Source: Polytrichum commune (Eukaryota; Streptophyta; Polytrichopsida; Polytrichales; Polytrichaceae). From it: a stretch of DNA of 64,000 bases. The stretch covers positions 52,159,554 through 52,223,553 of the forward strand of contig OX485803.1 in the NCBI GenBank assembly GCA_950295325.1, written 5' to 3'. How positions within the stretch are numbered: the stretch's first letter is position 1; every line of letters starts with the position of its first letter. Below are positions 47,471 through 59,420 of this stretch, piece after piece. Below the pieces are notes generated by a model, which had not been told where the DNA came from, did not search any database, and saw only the letters and a list, made by a program, of their open reading frames with translations. The translations under genes were made by a program, and so were the position numbers.

Positions 47471-49554
47471 CCAATTACAACTTTATGTTATAGGTCCTCG
47501 CAAATGTGACGAACACCAAATTTGTACCTAATTTGCTACAAGCAAACCATGCTATTTGTTTTGTGTTAGATGTCAAATTGCTTCTTTTTGTTGGTGTGAG
47601 TATTTGTTAAAGTATGCTTGCCAAACCACAGATTTCAAGAATTTGTGGTTTCTGCCTACTTCAAGTAGTTTCTATGGTAGTTGTAAATGGGTCATCATTG
47701 TTTTGTTTTGATTTTAGGATTTTTGTTTTCTTAGAACAGTTTTTGGACATAAATAGGTAGATAGTTCACTGTCATGCCCGGGTCTTTGTGCATATCCTCG
47801 TCCTCGCCTTGTCCCTCCCCCACGACCAATTGGCGTTGGAGGAAGAACCTCATGAAGGTCGTAATTGTTGCTCCTTAGCAAAATTAATGAGTGCAATTCT
47901 GTCTTCCTCTTTCAAAGCAAACATCTCAATAGTTGTCTACTTTCAAAGTAGAAGATATATATATCTATATATATATAAAAGCAATGACACTACGTAGAGT
48001 TTCAAAATGTACTCCATTACACAATCAATGAAGGACGAGTAGTTATATATGATCATGCATGGCTGATCAAATCACAAAACTATTCCTGGTAACAATTCTA
48101 AATGAATACCATGTCCAATACATAGCTCCATACACGTTCCACATGAGATCAAATCTCACAACCACCCAGTTAAGTTTGAAACTCACACATGACAGTGTGT
48201 AATAGTCGCAAACTGGACTTGACCAGGAGAATCTGTCATGTGATGTTGAATCCCTTCTGGTTCCACCCGCACATGTAGCGTCCACTCTGGTTCCAGAATG
48301 CAAAGAGAGTACTGACATAGTGGATACCTGCTAGATACCATTCTCGATATGAATCTAAGGGGAAAATAGAATTCCCCATACATCGAAAGATGGCAGTAGC
48401 TTGCGGGCCAAGCGGCTCGTCATTTATAGGTTTCTTTTCTTGCTTTTTTAAGGGGAAAAAACCCAAGTACACAATCACCTACTATTCATAGGTCCCCTAC
48501 CTCCTTGGTGCTAGATAGTAACCATCTTTGGAATGCAGGTCAATGATTGAGAAAGAAAACATTCACATGTACATGCATGTATTGCTTGGCCATAATATTT
48601 TTGACATGAGACTCTTCTAATATATCTTCAATGAGATTGTCGAACATGGGCACGAGACTCACTTGAAATCACGAAACATTGGCAATCCAATTGCTTTTCG
48701 TCTTTATTGAATCCCAGTTAGCTTACTTTGGCACACGATTGATGTAATTGGCTGTGAAGCAGACCATGGCCTTCTTTTTGTTGTCTGTACGCAGGTAAGA
48801 TTGTTAACCTCCTAATGGGACCACTGCTAGACGAGGAAACTTACTGAAATCCATTCCAACAAGAACAATTTTAGATGGTTTCCGTATGCATTAAGGCTGA
48901 ATCTAGTATATCCACATTTCTGCGTACCCTAAGTCTATTGACAAATTTAAGTAAGGTTTGCATATACACACAGGTCTTGACAATGTTAGGATTCAATCGA
49001 CAACGGCTGCTGCACTAGGTTACTATGACTTAGCAGCTAGCTCCTGTGTGCATTCGATAACTATGTATGTATTGTCGGGTAGCTTCGAATTAATTAGTCT
49101 TGATGATCACATGCCTGCCACAATTATATATTGCTTGGTCAGAACCCTTCGAACATGGCACTCCACGCTATCTCTCTGCTCTTGGGCGAAAAGATTACAC
49201 ATGGACAAATCCATGAGAGTGCGACAACATTGATCAATGACTCATGAATCAATGTTGTCGGGGTTCGCAGTCAACTTCCCTTGCATCGCAGTCCGCCAGA
49301 TGCTCATCAGGCCGGTGAAGAAAGCTGATGCCCTTCACCACATGTCCTAAGTGACTTCTGCACAAATTAATAATCATTCCCATTCACAACCATTAATGAC
49401 AGTGAGCTGGTTTACTAAAAGGTTGAACTTATACTATTTGTCAAAGGGGCTCCGTTCAAATACCTTCACCTTACAACATTGTGCTCATAATAATCTGTCG
49501 ACACGAGATTTGAAGATGAAATAGGGTTCATGATAGGTTGTGGTGCATATTTAA
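47471..49554. other. Unassigned DNA between the duplicated blocks
   Basis: No clear gene. A minus-strand frame at 48478-48236 (80 codons) has protein-like composition (GNSIFPLDSYREWYLAG), but I recognise no family. AT microsatellite at about 47956-47980. Confidence 0.4.
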
Positions 49555-50115
49555 TTAAATAAAAACATATGGCCCTTCAGACGAATAAAATGAATTACCT
49601 GCAAAACTTAGCACACCTCCAGATTCACCTGTTTGAAGCTGTTCCCACGGAACCATTCGACGGTGCATGAGCGATGGGCTCATGCGAGGTTGCCTTTGCA
49701 AGTGCATCCGAGGCCCATCAGCGGATTGCTTTCCTCACAATGTTGCACGTCGTGGCATATTCTGCAGCAAATCATGATCAATTGGTGATGTTTGGGATTA
49801 CTACTTAATCATGACCAGAGATTGAATATTTTTCATGACGATCATAAAATCATGTCATTAATTAAGTGCCACCATTAAGACATCATTATCAAGCTTCGAC
49901 ATGATAATCAGATCAGATGAATCGACTAATTAGTCTAACATTACACACATGTGCAATATTTTCAACCTGCATGCAGATTCTGCGAGATTCGGCTGGCTGG
50001 TGAGCGGCTCCTGCATCCATGTCTCCGAAAAGCAGCCTGAAAGAGCGAGCGAAAAGACCAAACTGTACTAGTTCGAATGCCCGGATCAGATGAAATCTAC
50101 AATGAAGTGCTTGGA
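49555..50115. repeat. Degenerate segmental duplication, copy 2
   Basis: AATTACCTGCAAAACTTAGC, CAGATTCACCTGTTTGAAG, GAGGTTGCCTTTGCAAGTG, CAGCAAATCATGATCAATTG, TTTTCAACCTGCATGCAGAT and GGCTCCTGCATCCATGTCTC parallel copy 1, about 2.5 kb apart in the same orientation. Confidence 0.7.
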
Positions 50116-50590
50116 TGAGTCCAACATCTGCTCTAAATTTTACCCAGCAAACGGCAGCTCCACAGATCACCCCTTCTCTCCACAACGCGTCTTAATTAGA
50201 TTCACTTTTCAAGTGAGGAAGCATTGGTATGGGTTTTTCTGAGTGGTAATGGAGCCATAAGTCTCGCCCAGTGAGGGATTACCAACTCCTGGATCCTTGA
50301 TCTTGACGGTCCACAAATGGTTCACATGCGGACCAATATCGATCCCTGTCAAGGAAGATCGCACTCGTCGAGACGGGCTCCAGACCAAACACAAACACAC
50401 TCATTCACCTCATTGATATATGCCCTCGAGGTAGGCATCATATACATCGAGAATGCTGGTCTCGTGGGGAAGAGTCACGAATTAATCCACTTCCGAGGGC
50501 CAGTCAGTAATCCATGTCTGCTTTGCAGCATGAGCTGGGTAATTTTGTTTTCAATAGAGTCTCGCCCATCTACGGCAATGCACGGGGAGA
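50116..50590. other. Spacer, GC-richer, no gene recognised
   Basis: Opposed open frames (50317-50643 plus, 50400-50209 minus) overlap here. Neither shows a known motif. Confidence 0.4.
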
Positions 50591-50805
50591 ACCGACCGTT
50601 TGTTACAGATCAACTGGTTGAGTTAAGGAAAATACCCGGTTGAAGTTCAAGACTTCGGGAAAGAAAATTACTGGTCATTTAAGAGGAACTTCGAAACTAT
50701 ACCTCAAATTCATACAGAAAAATAAATGAAATATGTCAACATGTAATCGGTTGGACTTGGAACCACTCAGGATCTTGACCGATTATGCCCAAAATCCTCC
50801 CCGGA
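50591..50805 (+). repeat. CCGGTT dispersed repeat, copy 6
   Basis: TTGTTACAGATCAACTGGTT, AATACCCGGTTGAAGTTCAA, ATGTCAACATGTAATCGGTT, GATCTTGACCGATTATGCCC and AAAATCCTCCCCGGA are in family order. Confidence 0.75.
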
Positions 50806-51297
50806 CATGCACTTATCTACGAGAATTAGCCATGAATGCTCCCCTAGCTAGATAAGATGGATGAGGACTAATTCCACAGCAGACAACATTGTGAGAATTA
50901 AGCCACTGACCTTGAATATCTGTATCAACTATGCAGTAGATTTGAGATTTCTAGCTGCAGTGTATAACTAACTAAGTGTTGAAATATTTTAAAACAGCAT
51001 ACATACATTTATAGATCATGATTTCCATTTCTCCTCGTGCAGTTTATATGCCACATGATCAACATTTTGAAAAATTCCAACCACCGTGTGATATATATGT
51101 GCCACTGTCAGTCAAGGATTTGATAATTTTGTGCCGCAATTGGTATTTAAGGTACTAATTAAGCTACTTGCAGACTGCATCTCCGAAGCGTCACACTAGT
51201 TTGTATCGATTATCTCATCTTAGATACTCGATACAGAACTATGAACTGTCTCGAATGGGTGCAATTAATTCATGTTGGGTGTGTGGAATATGAAGTA
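50806..51297. other. Intergenic, nothing recognised
   Basis: No ORF or repeat supported. Confidence 0.5.
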
Positions 51298-51959
51298 CAC
51301 TAAATATGATATTGAGTGTCACCAATTCTAAATTGTCTTGCTCGATACTAATTGTGAACCGCCGTATAGTGTCACCACCACAACATGTTAACCCAACGTT
51401 ATTTGTCATTCTTTGTAAATGTTTTTTTTTTGGGGGGGGGTTATAGATTTACAGTATTGCAATTACTGTCACTTACCATGTGAATTTTCATCCAAATATC
51501 AATCATCCATGACAATAGTTCATCACTATTTGATGACAAGAGAAGGTAGGGTTTTGGCCAATGGATGAACTCGTCCATCATCCATGACAATATTTGTTCA
51601 TGTATTCATAAGAAGCGTCATCAGAAAAGTTACCATAGTAACATTAAATAGCATATGACACTAAACGTCATATTTAGTGTAGTTCTTAGAGTTTATATTG
51701 AAGAAATGCTAGAGCTACACTAAAGAGTCCTATTAGTGTGGGTGGAAAATCTGCGTGAAAATAATTAGCAAGGGTCACACTAATTTTTTAGTCAAGGTGG
51801 GTCGAAGACTCCAGGTCTTGCCCTAAGTCATCATGAAGACTTCCAACCAATAGATTGATTTTTTGTTTTAAAGGACAAAAGAAGCACAAAATAAAAGAAT
51901 CACCCACATTATTTTTCTCAAAAGGCAATCGATGTGGCCCGCACTAAATTTTTACTAGA

Positions 51960-52137
51960 AATTTAACATGGGCTAAGAATTATTTTGAGCAAAAAGCTAG
52001 ACCCAACTCTCAACACAAGTCCCACAAATATTTTTGCATAAAATAATCCAAATTAAACTTTAATGAAACTTAGTCATATGTTAATGGTTTCTTGTGGCTC
52101 AAAAGTTGGGACTTGGGACCCTATGTGAATTGGGCCC
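51960..52137. mobile_element. Right part of a GGTTCACATGGGGTCCCAAG-family MITE, nested
   Basis: CCCAACTCTCAACACAAGTC and TTGGGACTTGGGACCCTATG, then TGAATTGGGCCC ending at 52137 before TTA, match the inverse of the family ends. The left end was not found. Confidence 0.6.
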
Positions 52138-52422
52138 TTACTAGCTTCGCTTCAAGAATAGAACTTAGAATCAAGGCCCTTGATTATATGCATGAATGTC
52201 AAGCATAGTCAAATAGCAAGCTCTCTTCAATGGACACCTATCTTAGTACAAAGCCTTCTCCCTTTGTCCTACATTCAACTTAATTACCTTGCCTATATGA
52301 ATGTCATTGAGTGTATACTCTCCAATATGCTTATCTAAAAATGAAAACCCACTGCACCACTTAAGTGTCCCTTCCAAGATAACATATTCATTTTCAATTA
52401 TTGTAGTTTAGGGTGTTGGGTT

Positions 52423-52581
52423 CAATAGAAGAAAATTTGTTGATTACAACCATCCATTGCGATTTGGCCATTGCGACTGATGGCGAGAAACCAAAATTAA
52501 TTTATTCATGCATTTTCTTGCCACAAGTTGCAATGGCCAAGTTGCAACAGATGGTTGTAATGGGCAAGTTTTCTTTTAGTG
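52423..52581. mobile_element. 159-bp CACTA-type MITE, nested in the foldback element
   Basis: Left end CAATAGAAGAAAATTTG (CACTA with one change) and right end CAAGTTTTCTTTTAGTG. Arms pair (GATTACAACCATCCATTGCG with GCAACAGATGGTTGTAAT). Flanked by GTT on both sides (52420-52422 and 52582-52584). Confidence 0.8.
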
Positions 52582-53239
52582 GTTATTGAACAATGGTTGT
52601 TTGGTCTTTGCCTTACAAGGTGAATAAATACCTCAATATATGTTCATTAATGTGAATGGAGTACTGTAGGTTGGTAGCTGGGTTTGACACAACTATGTTA
52701 GTTAAATACTTAAAGGTGCCAAAAGTCGGTCAAACACTTTATAAAATAACAATTCAAAAAATTCCGAAACTTCTTCTAAGGAAAGTTCACAATTCTAGCA
52801 GTTTACATATAACCAATCACAAGGCATAAGGTGTTCACAATACACATTGCAATACTACACTATATATGATATTTAGTGTCATATGGTATTTGATGTCACT
52901 ATGGTAACTTTTCAGATGACACTTCTTATGAATACGTGAACAAACAAATATTGTCATGGATGATGGATGAGTTCATCTTTTGGCCGAAACCCTACCTTCT
53001 CTTGTCAACAACTTGTGATGAAATATTGTCATGGGTGATTGAAATTTGGATGAATATCACTTGGTAAGTGACAGTAATTGCAATTCTATAAATCTATAAT
53101 TCCCCCCAAAATTTACAAGGAATGACAAATAATGTTGGGTTAACATGTAGTGTTGGTGACACTATACCACAGTCTACAATTAGTCTTGAGGGAAACAATT
53201 AGAATCGGTGACACGAAATATCATATTTAGTGTAGTACG

Positions 53240-55390
53240 TTCTAGTATATAACTCCTCCTCATAAGGTGTTCACAATCCATGTGGGATATGCAAATTTGA
53301 GTGAAGAAGCCCGGTAGTCCTCTTGTATGTATATGTCCATGTCTTTGGTATAAAAACTTCAAATTGCACTTTGTTTTGTTGGAGGTGGTACTATGTTGGA
53401 TTGTATAGGTTCTCTTAATTGAACACAACTTGAGAAAAGTATTTTGCTTAGCACAATCAAGCTCCAAAAATTTGTTCATAATACATTTTCACTTTAAACC
53501 TCCTCACTTCTTGAAAATGCTTGTTGAAATTTGTTCACATCTTGTGCACAAAATTTTCACATCACGAAGTTATTCTTGGAGGTAGTACTTTGTTTCATGT
53601 ACTGACTTTCTCTAGTTGGACACAATCCCAAATAAGTGCATCTTCTATGTGGAATTGAAGTCCAAAATTTCATTCAGGACATAGAGCAAGGCCTTAGTGC
53701 ATAGTCTTGCAATTTTATGTCAACCCATATTCTTTTCAATGACTAAGGCATAACATTATTCAACCTTGAAACCCTCTTCCAAAGGGTTGTAATCTTGGGT
53801 CCACTTGGCTAGAGGCTCTGCACATGGCGTGGATGAATGAAAAACATTCATGACTTGCAGTTGTCGGTTGCACCCCACACCGCTGCAAACTCGGACCCTA
53901 TATTTGGCCACACCATAAGCTCACACTGGGTTGATGGGCCCCTCGGTGTTAGGCCCACCAACCTTGTCCCAACCTATTACTGAGGTTGAGCCTTCCCATG
54001 TGTTGGGTGGGCTCCAATCAAGGCAACCCCTTGTTTGTGGGCCCACACCATAAATTCAGCAACACACATTGTGCCATGGTGGCCCATCCCATGACAACGC
54101 CAACACATCCAAGCCTACAAAAAGTTCACCACTATTCATCCACCAATACGCGCCGGGATTCCCATATCCAAGGGATGGGTCCAGCCCAAAATCTCTATAA
54201 CCACTTACTTTTGACACTAGTGGCTCCCTGGCCACAACTGTTGGTCCCCACACCGAGATCATTACCCATGTTTAGGCTAAGATTGTAGCTAATTGGGAAA
54301 GTATAAGAATATTCCTATCCATATACATGGGTCCATTTCACATGCTAATAAAGTTGAATAATGTTATAAGATGACTTGGAATATAATGCAAACCCCTCCT
54401 CTATATAATATCTTACAATGGATTATTAACACTACATAAGCTTGTGTAGTGTGAGAATTTACCATATTCCGAAAAAAATGTAGGATGAATGAAAATAATT
54501 TAGGCAAATTGTGTCTATCAATTTCAAAGTAATATGACATGTATTTGTAGAATTATTTTGTGTTAGACCGGTTATCAACCTACATGTAGTCACTTTGAGA
54601 CCTTTACTTTATGAATATGTCACTCAATATTTATTTAACTATTAAGATTCTAGCCTAATGCCGAGCTGTATATGGTTGGATCCGATAACAAGAAGTAACG
54701 CTTTTGCTATGCTTATTACATGATCTCAAGATCAAATCAGTAGAACAAACACTACACATATATCACATAAGGAAGACATGAATGAAAATGAATTGAGATT
54801 CTGGATTTAACAATATGTACAAAAAAAGGGACAAAATGTTAAGGATCTGTTGTTCACATTCAACTTATATGATCCGCGTGTATTAGTGTAAATACAAATA
54901 CCCACACCAATTACGAATCGCATGAAGTATTGTGGCGACCAACAGTATTTGTGATTCATGATAATTGATATCAATACTCAGTAATATGAAATTGGGACCA
55001 CATAAGTGTATTGTCAAAAGAGTACCAACCTATCAGTGCAATATCAATATCTACTTGAGAAAAATCTCATGGTCATAGTACAAATTCACTATGATCATCA
55101 ATGAGGTCCTCTCGGCATGGTAAATAACCCTAACTCGTTACTCTCAACCCACACTAATTATGATATTTAGTGTAGCTAGTTCAATTTATTATCTCCTCCT
55201 CTCATGGACAGTTAGCGAGAGAGTTAGAGCACCAAGTTTGGTCAGGCTATGCTTCTATTTACTGCAAACTCTAGCCAATTCCCACATGATCCCGAACTCT
55301 AGTTATTAACACATTTGCCACTCGGCGGTGGTCCAATCTCGGTGTGTGCAATTGGGAATGTCTTGAGAAGCAATACAATCTTCCTAACCT
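53240..55390. other. Intergenic, no gene recognised
   Basis: Overlapping opposite-strand frames near 53986-54288 are unsupported. CACACTAATTATGATATTTA at about 55150 is a solo copy of the foldback-element end. Confidence 0.45.
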
Positions 55391-55968
55391 TATCTAGTTG
55401 ACACCAAGGCTCTAACTTAGGGCCGGTTCACATGGGGTCCCAAGTCCCAAGTCTTAAGTTACTCATGTTAGCAAGTCCCATGCTTTTGAGCCTCAGAATT
55501 CACTAAATTATGATTTATAACCATTAAAGTTGGATCTTCATTACTTTATGACCAAAAAGATTGCATGACTTGTGTGAAGACTTGGGCCTAGTTTTTTTTG
55601 GCTCAAACCAACTCTAAACACAAGTCCCAAGCCTCAACCCTAAAAAGTGTTGCCATGTAGGCATCCATGTCGTACTCGATATCTAGTTGACACCAAGGCT
55701 CTAACTTAGGGCCGGTTCACATGGGGTCCCAAGTCCCAAGTCTTCAGCTACTCATGTCACCAAGTCCCAACACAGAGGCAACGTCCCAGCTTTTGAGCCT
55801 CAAGATTCACTAAATTATGATTTATAATCATTAAAGTCAGATCTTCATTGCTTTATGACCAAAAAAAAACTTGCAGGACTTGTGTCAAGAGTTGGGCCTA
55901 CTTTTTTGGCTCAAACCAGCTCTAAACACAAGTCCCAAGCCTCACCCCTAAAAAGTGTTGCCATGTAG
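55391..55968. repeat. 289-bp tandem duplication including MITE left end and flank
   Basis: TATCTAGTTGACACCAAGGC starts at 55391 and again at 55680, and the copies stay alignable through GGCATCCATGTCGTACTCG. Small differences (for example CTTAAGTTACTC versus CTTCAGCTACTC) show it is not very recent. The unit contains 29 bp of the original flank plus most of the MITE. Confidence 0.85.
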
Positions 55969-56113
55969 GCATCCATGTCGTACTCGGGACTTTCGCCTTG
56001 GGACGCAATGTGAAATTGTAAGTCCCAATTTCTAGGCTCTCACTGGTTGAGATTGCATGGATTGACCTCAAGTGACTTGGGGTTTAGGACTTGGGACCCG
56101 TATGAACTACACC
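55420..56113. mobile_element. Harbinger-like MITE, GGGCCGGTTCACATGGGGTC family, copy 2, internally duplicated
   Basis: Left end GGGCCGGTTCACATGGGGTC after TTA (55417-55419). The right-end inverse is GGGTGTAGTTCATACGGGTC, ending at 56113 before TTC. CCAAGTC words lie next to both ends. The interior matches 34844-35446 and 51960-52137. Enlarged by the 289-bp tandem duplication. Confidence 0.75.
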
Positions 56114-56118
56114 CTTCA

Positions 56119-59100
56119 CTTGATTAATTTATACTCCGCAAAGGCTAAAAGATATTTTCTATGAGAAATGACTCGACACTTTATATAAGAATAAATGTGA
56201 GTGCACACGGTGTCTGACCCTTTCAACCCCTCACAACATGTTCCGTTACCATGCATAGTTTAACCTATTTTCATTCACTTTGGCGACTTTGAAGTTGGAG
56301 CATTTGGAGTTCGCATTTAAAATTTTGCTGCTGATCATCTGAGTTGTTGGATTAGCCTTTCAATAGGGGTGCAAAAGTAGTGCAATCCAAAAAAAAACTT
56401 GAATCACATCTCAATTTTGCACATGATTTGTAACTCGGACTATTTCATATCTCATTGACTTTTATATAGCCCTACATGTGTTTGTGCTACCCATCTAGGT
56501 CATGTCCCACCTTTTCTAGGAGAAATCTGCTTTTTGAATAGCCTATTCATGGTACGATCCAATCCTTACATATGAACGAGAATGTGGAGTCACTACAATG
56601 ATTATCCCAATCAATGCGTGTTACTCTTCCGAGTTACACAATGCTATAACTATTTAAGAAGAACGTAATTACTAAGCAAAGTCATTTATGTTCTATAATG
56701 TTCAAACAACTTATTGAGCTTTCGTTAGTGAAAATTAAACTCCTGAGTAAGATGTTATTTCACTGTGTAACTTTGAATGATAACAAGCACTAATTGGGAA
56801 AATCGTTGTAGTGACATCCAACCGCACATACTTATAATGTCCCACGTATGTTTCTAATCAACTGTGAAATTGGCAAGTCCATGGCCCTACCTACATTGGA
56901 GCATGCAATTTACTCACTTAATCCAACATGGTGTGCCACCAAATGTGTGATGTACTACACCATGTGCAAATGCATATTTATATTATATCACCCATTTGTT
57001 TAACATGTTGCAGATTTTGCAATTGGGTTATTGAAATTTCTCATTTGATCGGTGTACCTCATTTAAGGTTAGAGTGTTAGCCTCCAAACATGGTATGGAA
57101 ACAAGTAACTTCCATCCACAAGAGACTAAGGTAGATGAGGCTAGTTCGGTTAGCTTCCTTAATGGACACCTACTTCTTGGTTCCTGATAGGTGGTGCAGT
57201 CGCTTTTATTTGGTGAGTGAGTAATATATGGTGATTTAGTCGCCACCTTGCTGATATTTGGGTTAGTCACCTTCGCAAAAGTCAAACTACACCCACCATC
57301 CTCCATAATGAGGAGTGCTATCCATTAAGCTCTGACATGCTTGATTCTGTGCCCGAGGTGGGCACATTAGCAAGCGACATGTGGATGTGAGGTGCCGACC
57401 AACTTGTCTTGTGGGGCATTCTATATTGATAAAAAAAATTGGCAACATTTTGTCTTATATGTGACCACTTTAGAGACATAACACAACCAATATTGGCACT
57501 GAACCTAGTTTTCATTGGCAAATGACCCGTGTAGAACTTCTTATTGATGTTGTCCACTTACACAACATTGAACAATAAAAGAGTTTCCCCTTTATAACAA
57601 CACATTGAGAAGCATAAAAATATTGATTCTAGAGCCTAGATTAACACCTTTCGCTATTCCAATTTCAGTGATTTCAAATTCTTGGTCCTGATTCGCAATC
57701 GCTAACTTGCTGAAGATTCTGATGCTCAAAAACATCGGCTAAATGATTCCACATAGTTGGAGGTGTCCACATTCGCCTCATCTACCTTATGCCCTCCACC
57801 CATTCAAAAAATTACAAGACTCACCTCACTCAAAAATGGTCTTCTTCTTCTTCTTCTTCTTCTTCTTATAATATGGTATGCATATAAACTCCTATTGAAA
57901 TTTATGTTAGACAATTACGGCTCACAACTGCTGGTGTTTGGCTTGATCGCCCAATAACCATATTCTAATACCCTAGGCACAAGTCAAATTCGCCACATAT
58001 TGAAAGTTTGACCTTAAAAAAATGTCACGTGTCATTGTGTGAGTGGTTGGAACAACTTGAAACATGACATGGGGTATTACTTTAAGCAGGGACGAGCCCA
58101 ACCAAATTTGGCATTTATGGTTATTACTGGCTTGGGTTTCATGGCATCTATGTAAACTCATCCATTATGGATGAAGGCGTATTAATAAATAACAAGTCTC
58201 ATACAAGGTGGGGGACGATTTGTTCACTAATATGTGCAGTTAGGTTGCCTTTGGGTTAACAATTAGTGTTGGTGACACTATATCGTGGTTAACAATTAGT
58301 ATTGAGCAAGTCAATTAGAATGGCACCTAATCTTAGGTTCTTGGTGCAGAAAGGGTTTGACAAGTGAGTTTCATAGAGCAAGGTACAATAAACCCTCACT
58401 TCTTTGTGGAATTTGTTTCACATCTGCACCTACTAAGTTGGAATAGTCAAAATCCAACCCCTATGGCTTTTCAGCCAATTCATCCCAATAAAACTCACTG
58501 CACTAATTTGGGTTATTTGACATCGATTTTGAGATTTCTTTCACTACCAATAGAAAGTCCCCATATTCCACAACGATAATCAACGCTTTCATCCATCCCT
58601 TTCCCCGGTTCACCTTCCCCCTCGACATGTGTTGTGAACATTCACCTTTGTTTTGTGTTCTTTGGGTTGAGCAGGAATCTGACAAGACATTCCATTCTTA
58701 GCCTACTAATCAATCAAAATCACACTGAACAACTAACATAAACAAACTGCCTAGGAACACAACAAACTCCCGAGCATCGAGTCGTCATCGCATCTAGCGC
58801 TACACTCGAGACAAAATGTCAACACCGGACTTGAAACCCCTATATGTAACCCCTTGTGAATCGAAAAACAACCTTCAGTTTCATTGATCATATCTTAATC
58901 TCATGCTGTCAAAATTCTCTAATTCCTCAAAAGGTTCCGTGAATCTTGCCAAGCACGTGTTTACAATGTCGGTTATGAGTGCTAGCTGCTGCCTTATTTT
59001 ACATGACGAGCCTGCAAATTGCACGAATGTAGCCCAACAATTTTTGGGTTTCGTCACCCCCCCCCCCCCAACCTCTTGAAAAAGCGGCAAAAACACACCA

Positions 59101-59420
59101 TGTCCGCCCACTATTTACCCATTCTCGGTACCAGTGCAACATGTTCATCCACAATGGACATGGTCTCATCCCAATCCCATGACGTTTCTCATCTAGGTAG
59201 ACGGATGATGTGTGGTAACCAGCGTGAAATGGATGAATGGCCCACTTCATTCATTCGTCAGCCAAATTCCCTCCCCAGAGAGTTACCACGAGGGCGGAGT
59301 TTACCTCACAAGTGTCGGTGCGGAAAAGTGACAGCTGGCACCTTCGGCGTTGACCCGTGGAGCATTAAAGTTACTGTAATGGTTCTCAAGAATGGTCTGA
59401 AGAACGTCAGCCCCGAATTA
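56119..59420. other. Intergenic, no gene recognised; (CTT)n at 57841-57867, C13 run at 59057-59069
   Basis: Minus-strand frames at 57306-57028 and 57557-57318 run in sequence and could be a decayed retroelement, but no diagnostic motif is readable. A solo end of the TATGTGC MITE family is at 58229. The 135-codon frame at 59019-59426 lies upstream of the ERD7-like gene and has no recognised domain. Confidence 0.4.

Larger units (their letters stand above)
51298..53232. mobile_element. 1.9-kb foldback element with about 390-bp inverted arms, CACTA-like ends
   Basis: Left arm 51298-51683 starts CACTAAATATGATATTGAGT. Right arm about 52855-53232 ends ATCATATTTAGTG. The arms pair along their whole length: ATCATCCATGACAATA..GTTCAT, GAGAAGGTAGGGTTT..GGCC, TACCATGTGAATTTTCATCC and TGTTAACCCAAC..TTATTTGTCATT each have an inverse in the right arm. 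CACTA/TAGTG termini are present but the flanks (GTA and TAG) are not a clean duplication. The interior between the arms (51684-52854) carries other nested elements and no transposase. Related end motifs occur at 18312, 14624 and 55155. Confidence 0.75.

Noticed and set aside
53986-54288. 100-codon plus-strand frame with an opposite-strand 68-codon frame
   Set aside because: Both strands are open because of composition (CCA/TGG-rich). No motif or splice support.
57028-57557. Possible copia-like retroelement on the minus strand
   Set aside because: Two successive frames suggest a decayed element, but no protease, integrase, RT motif or LTR could be read.
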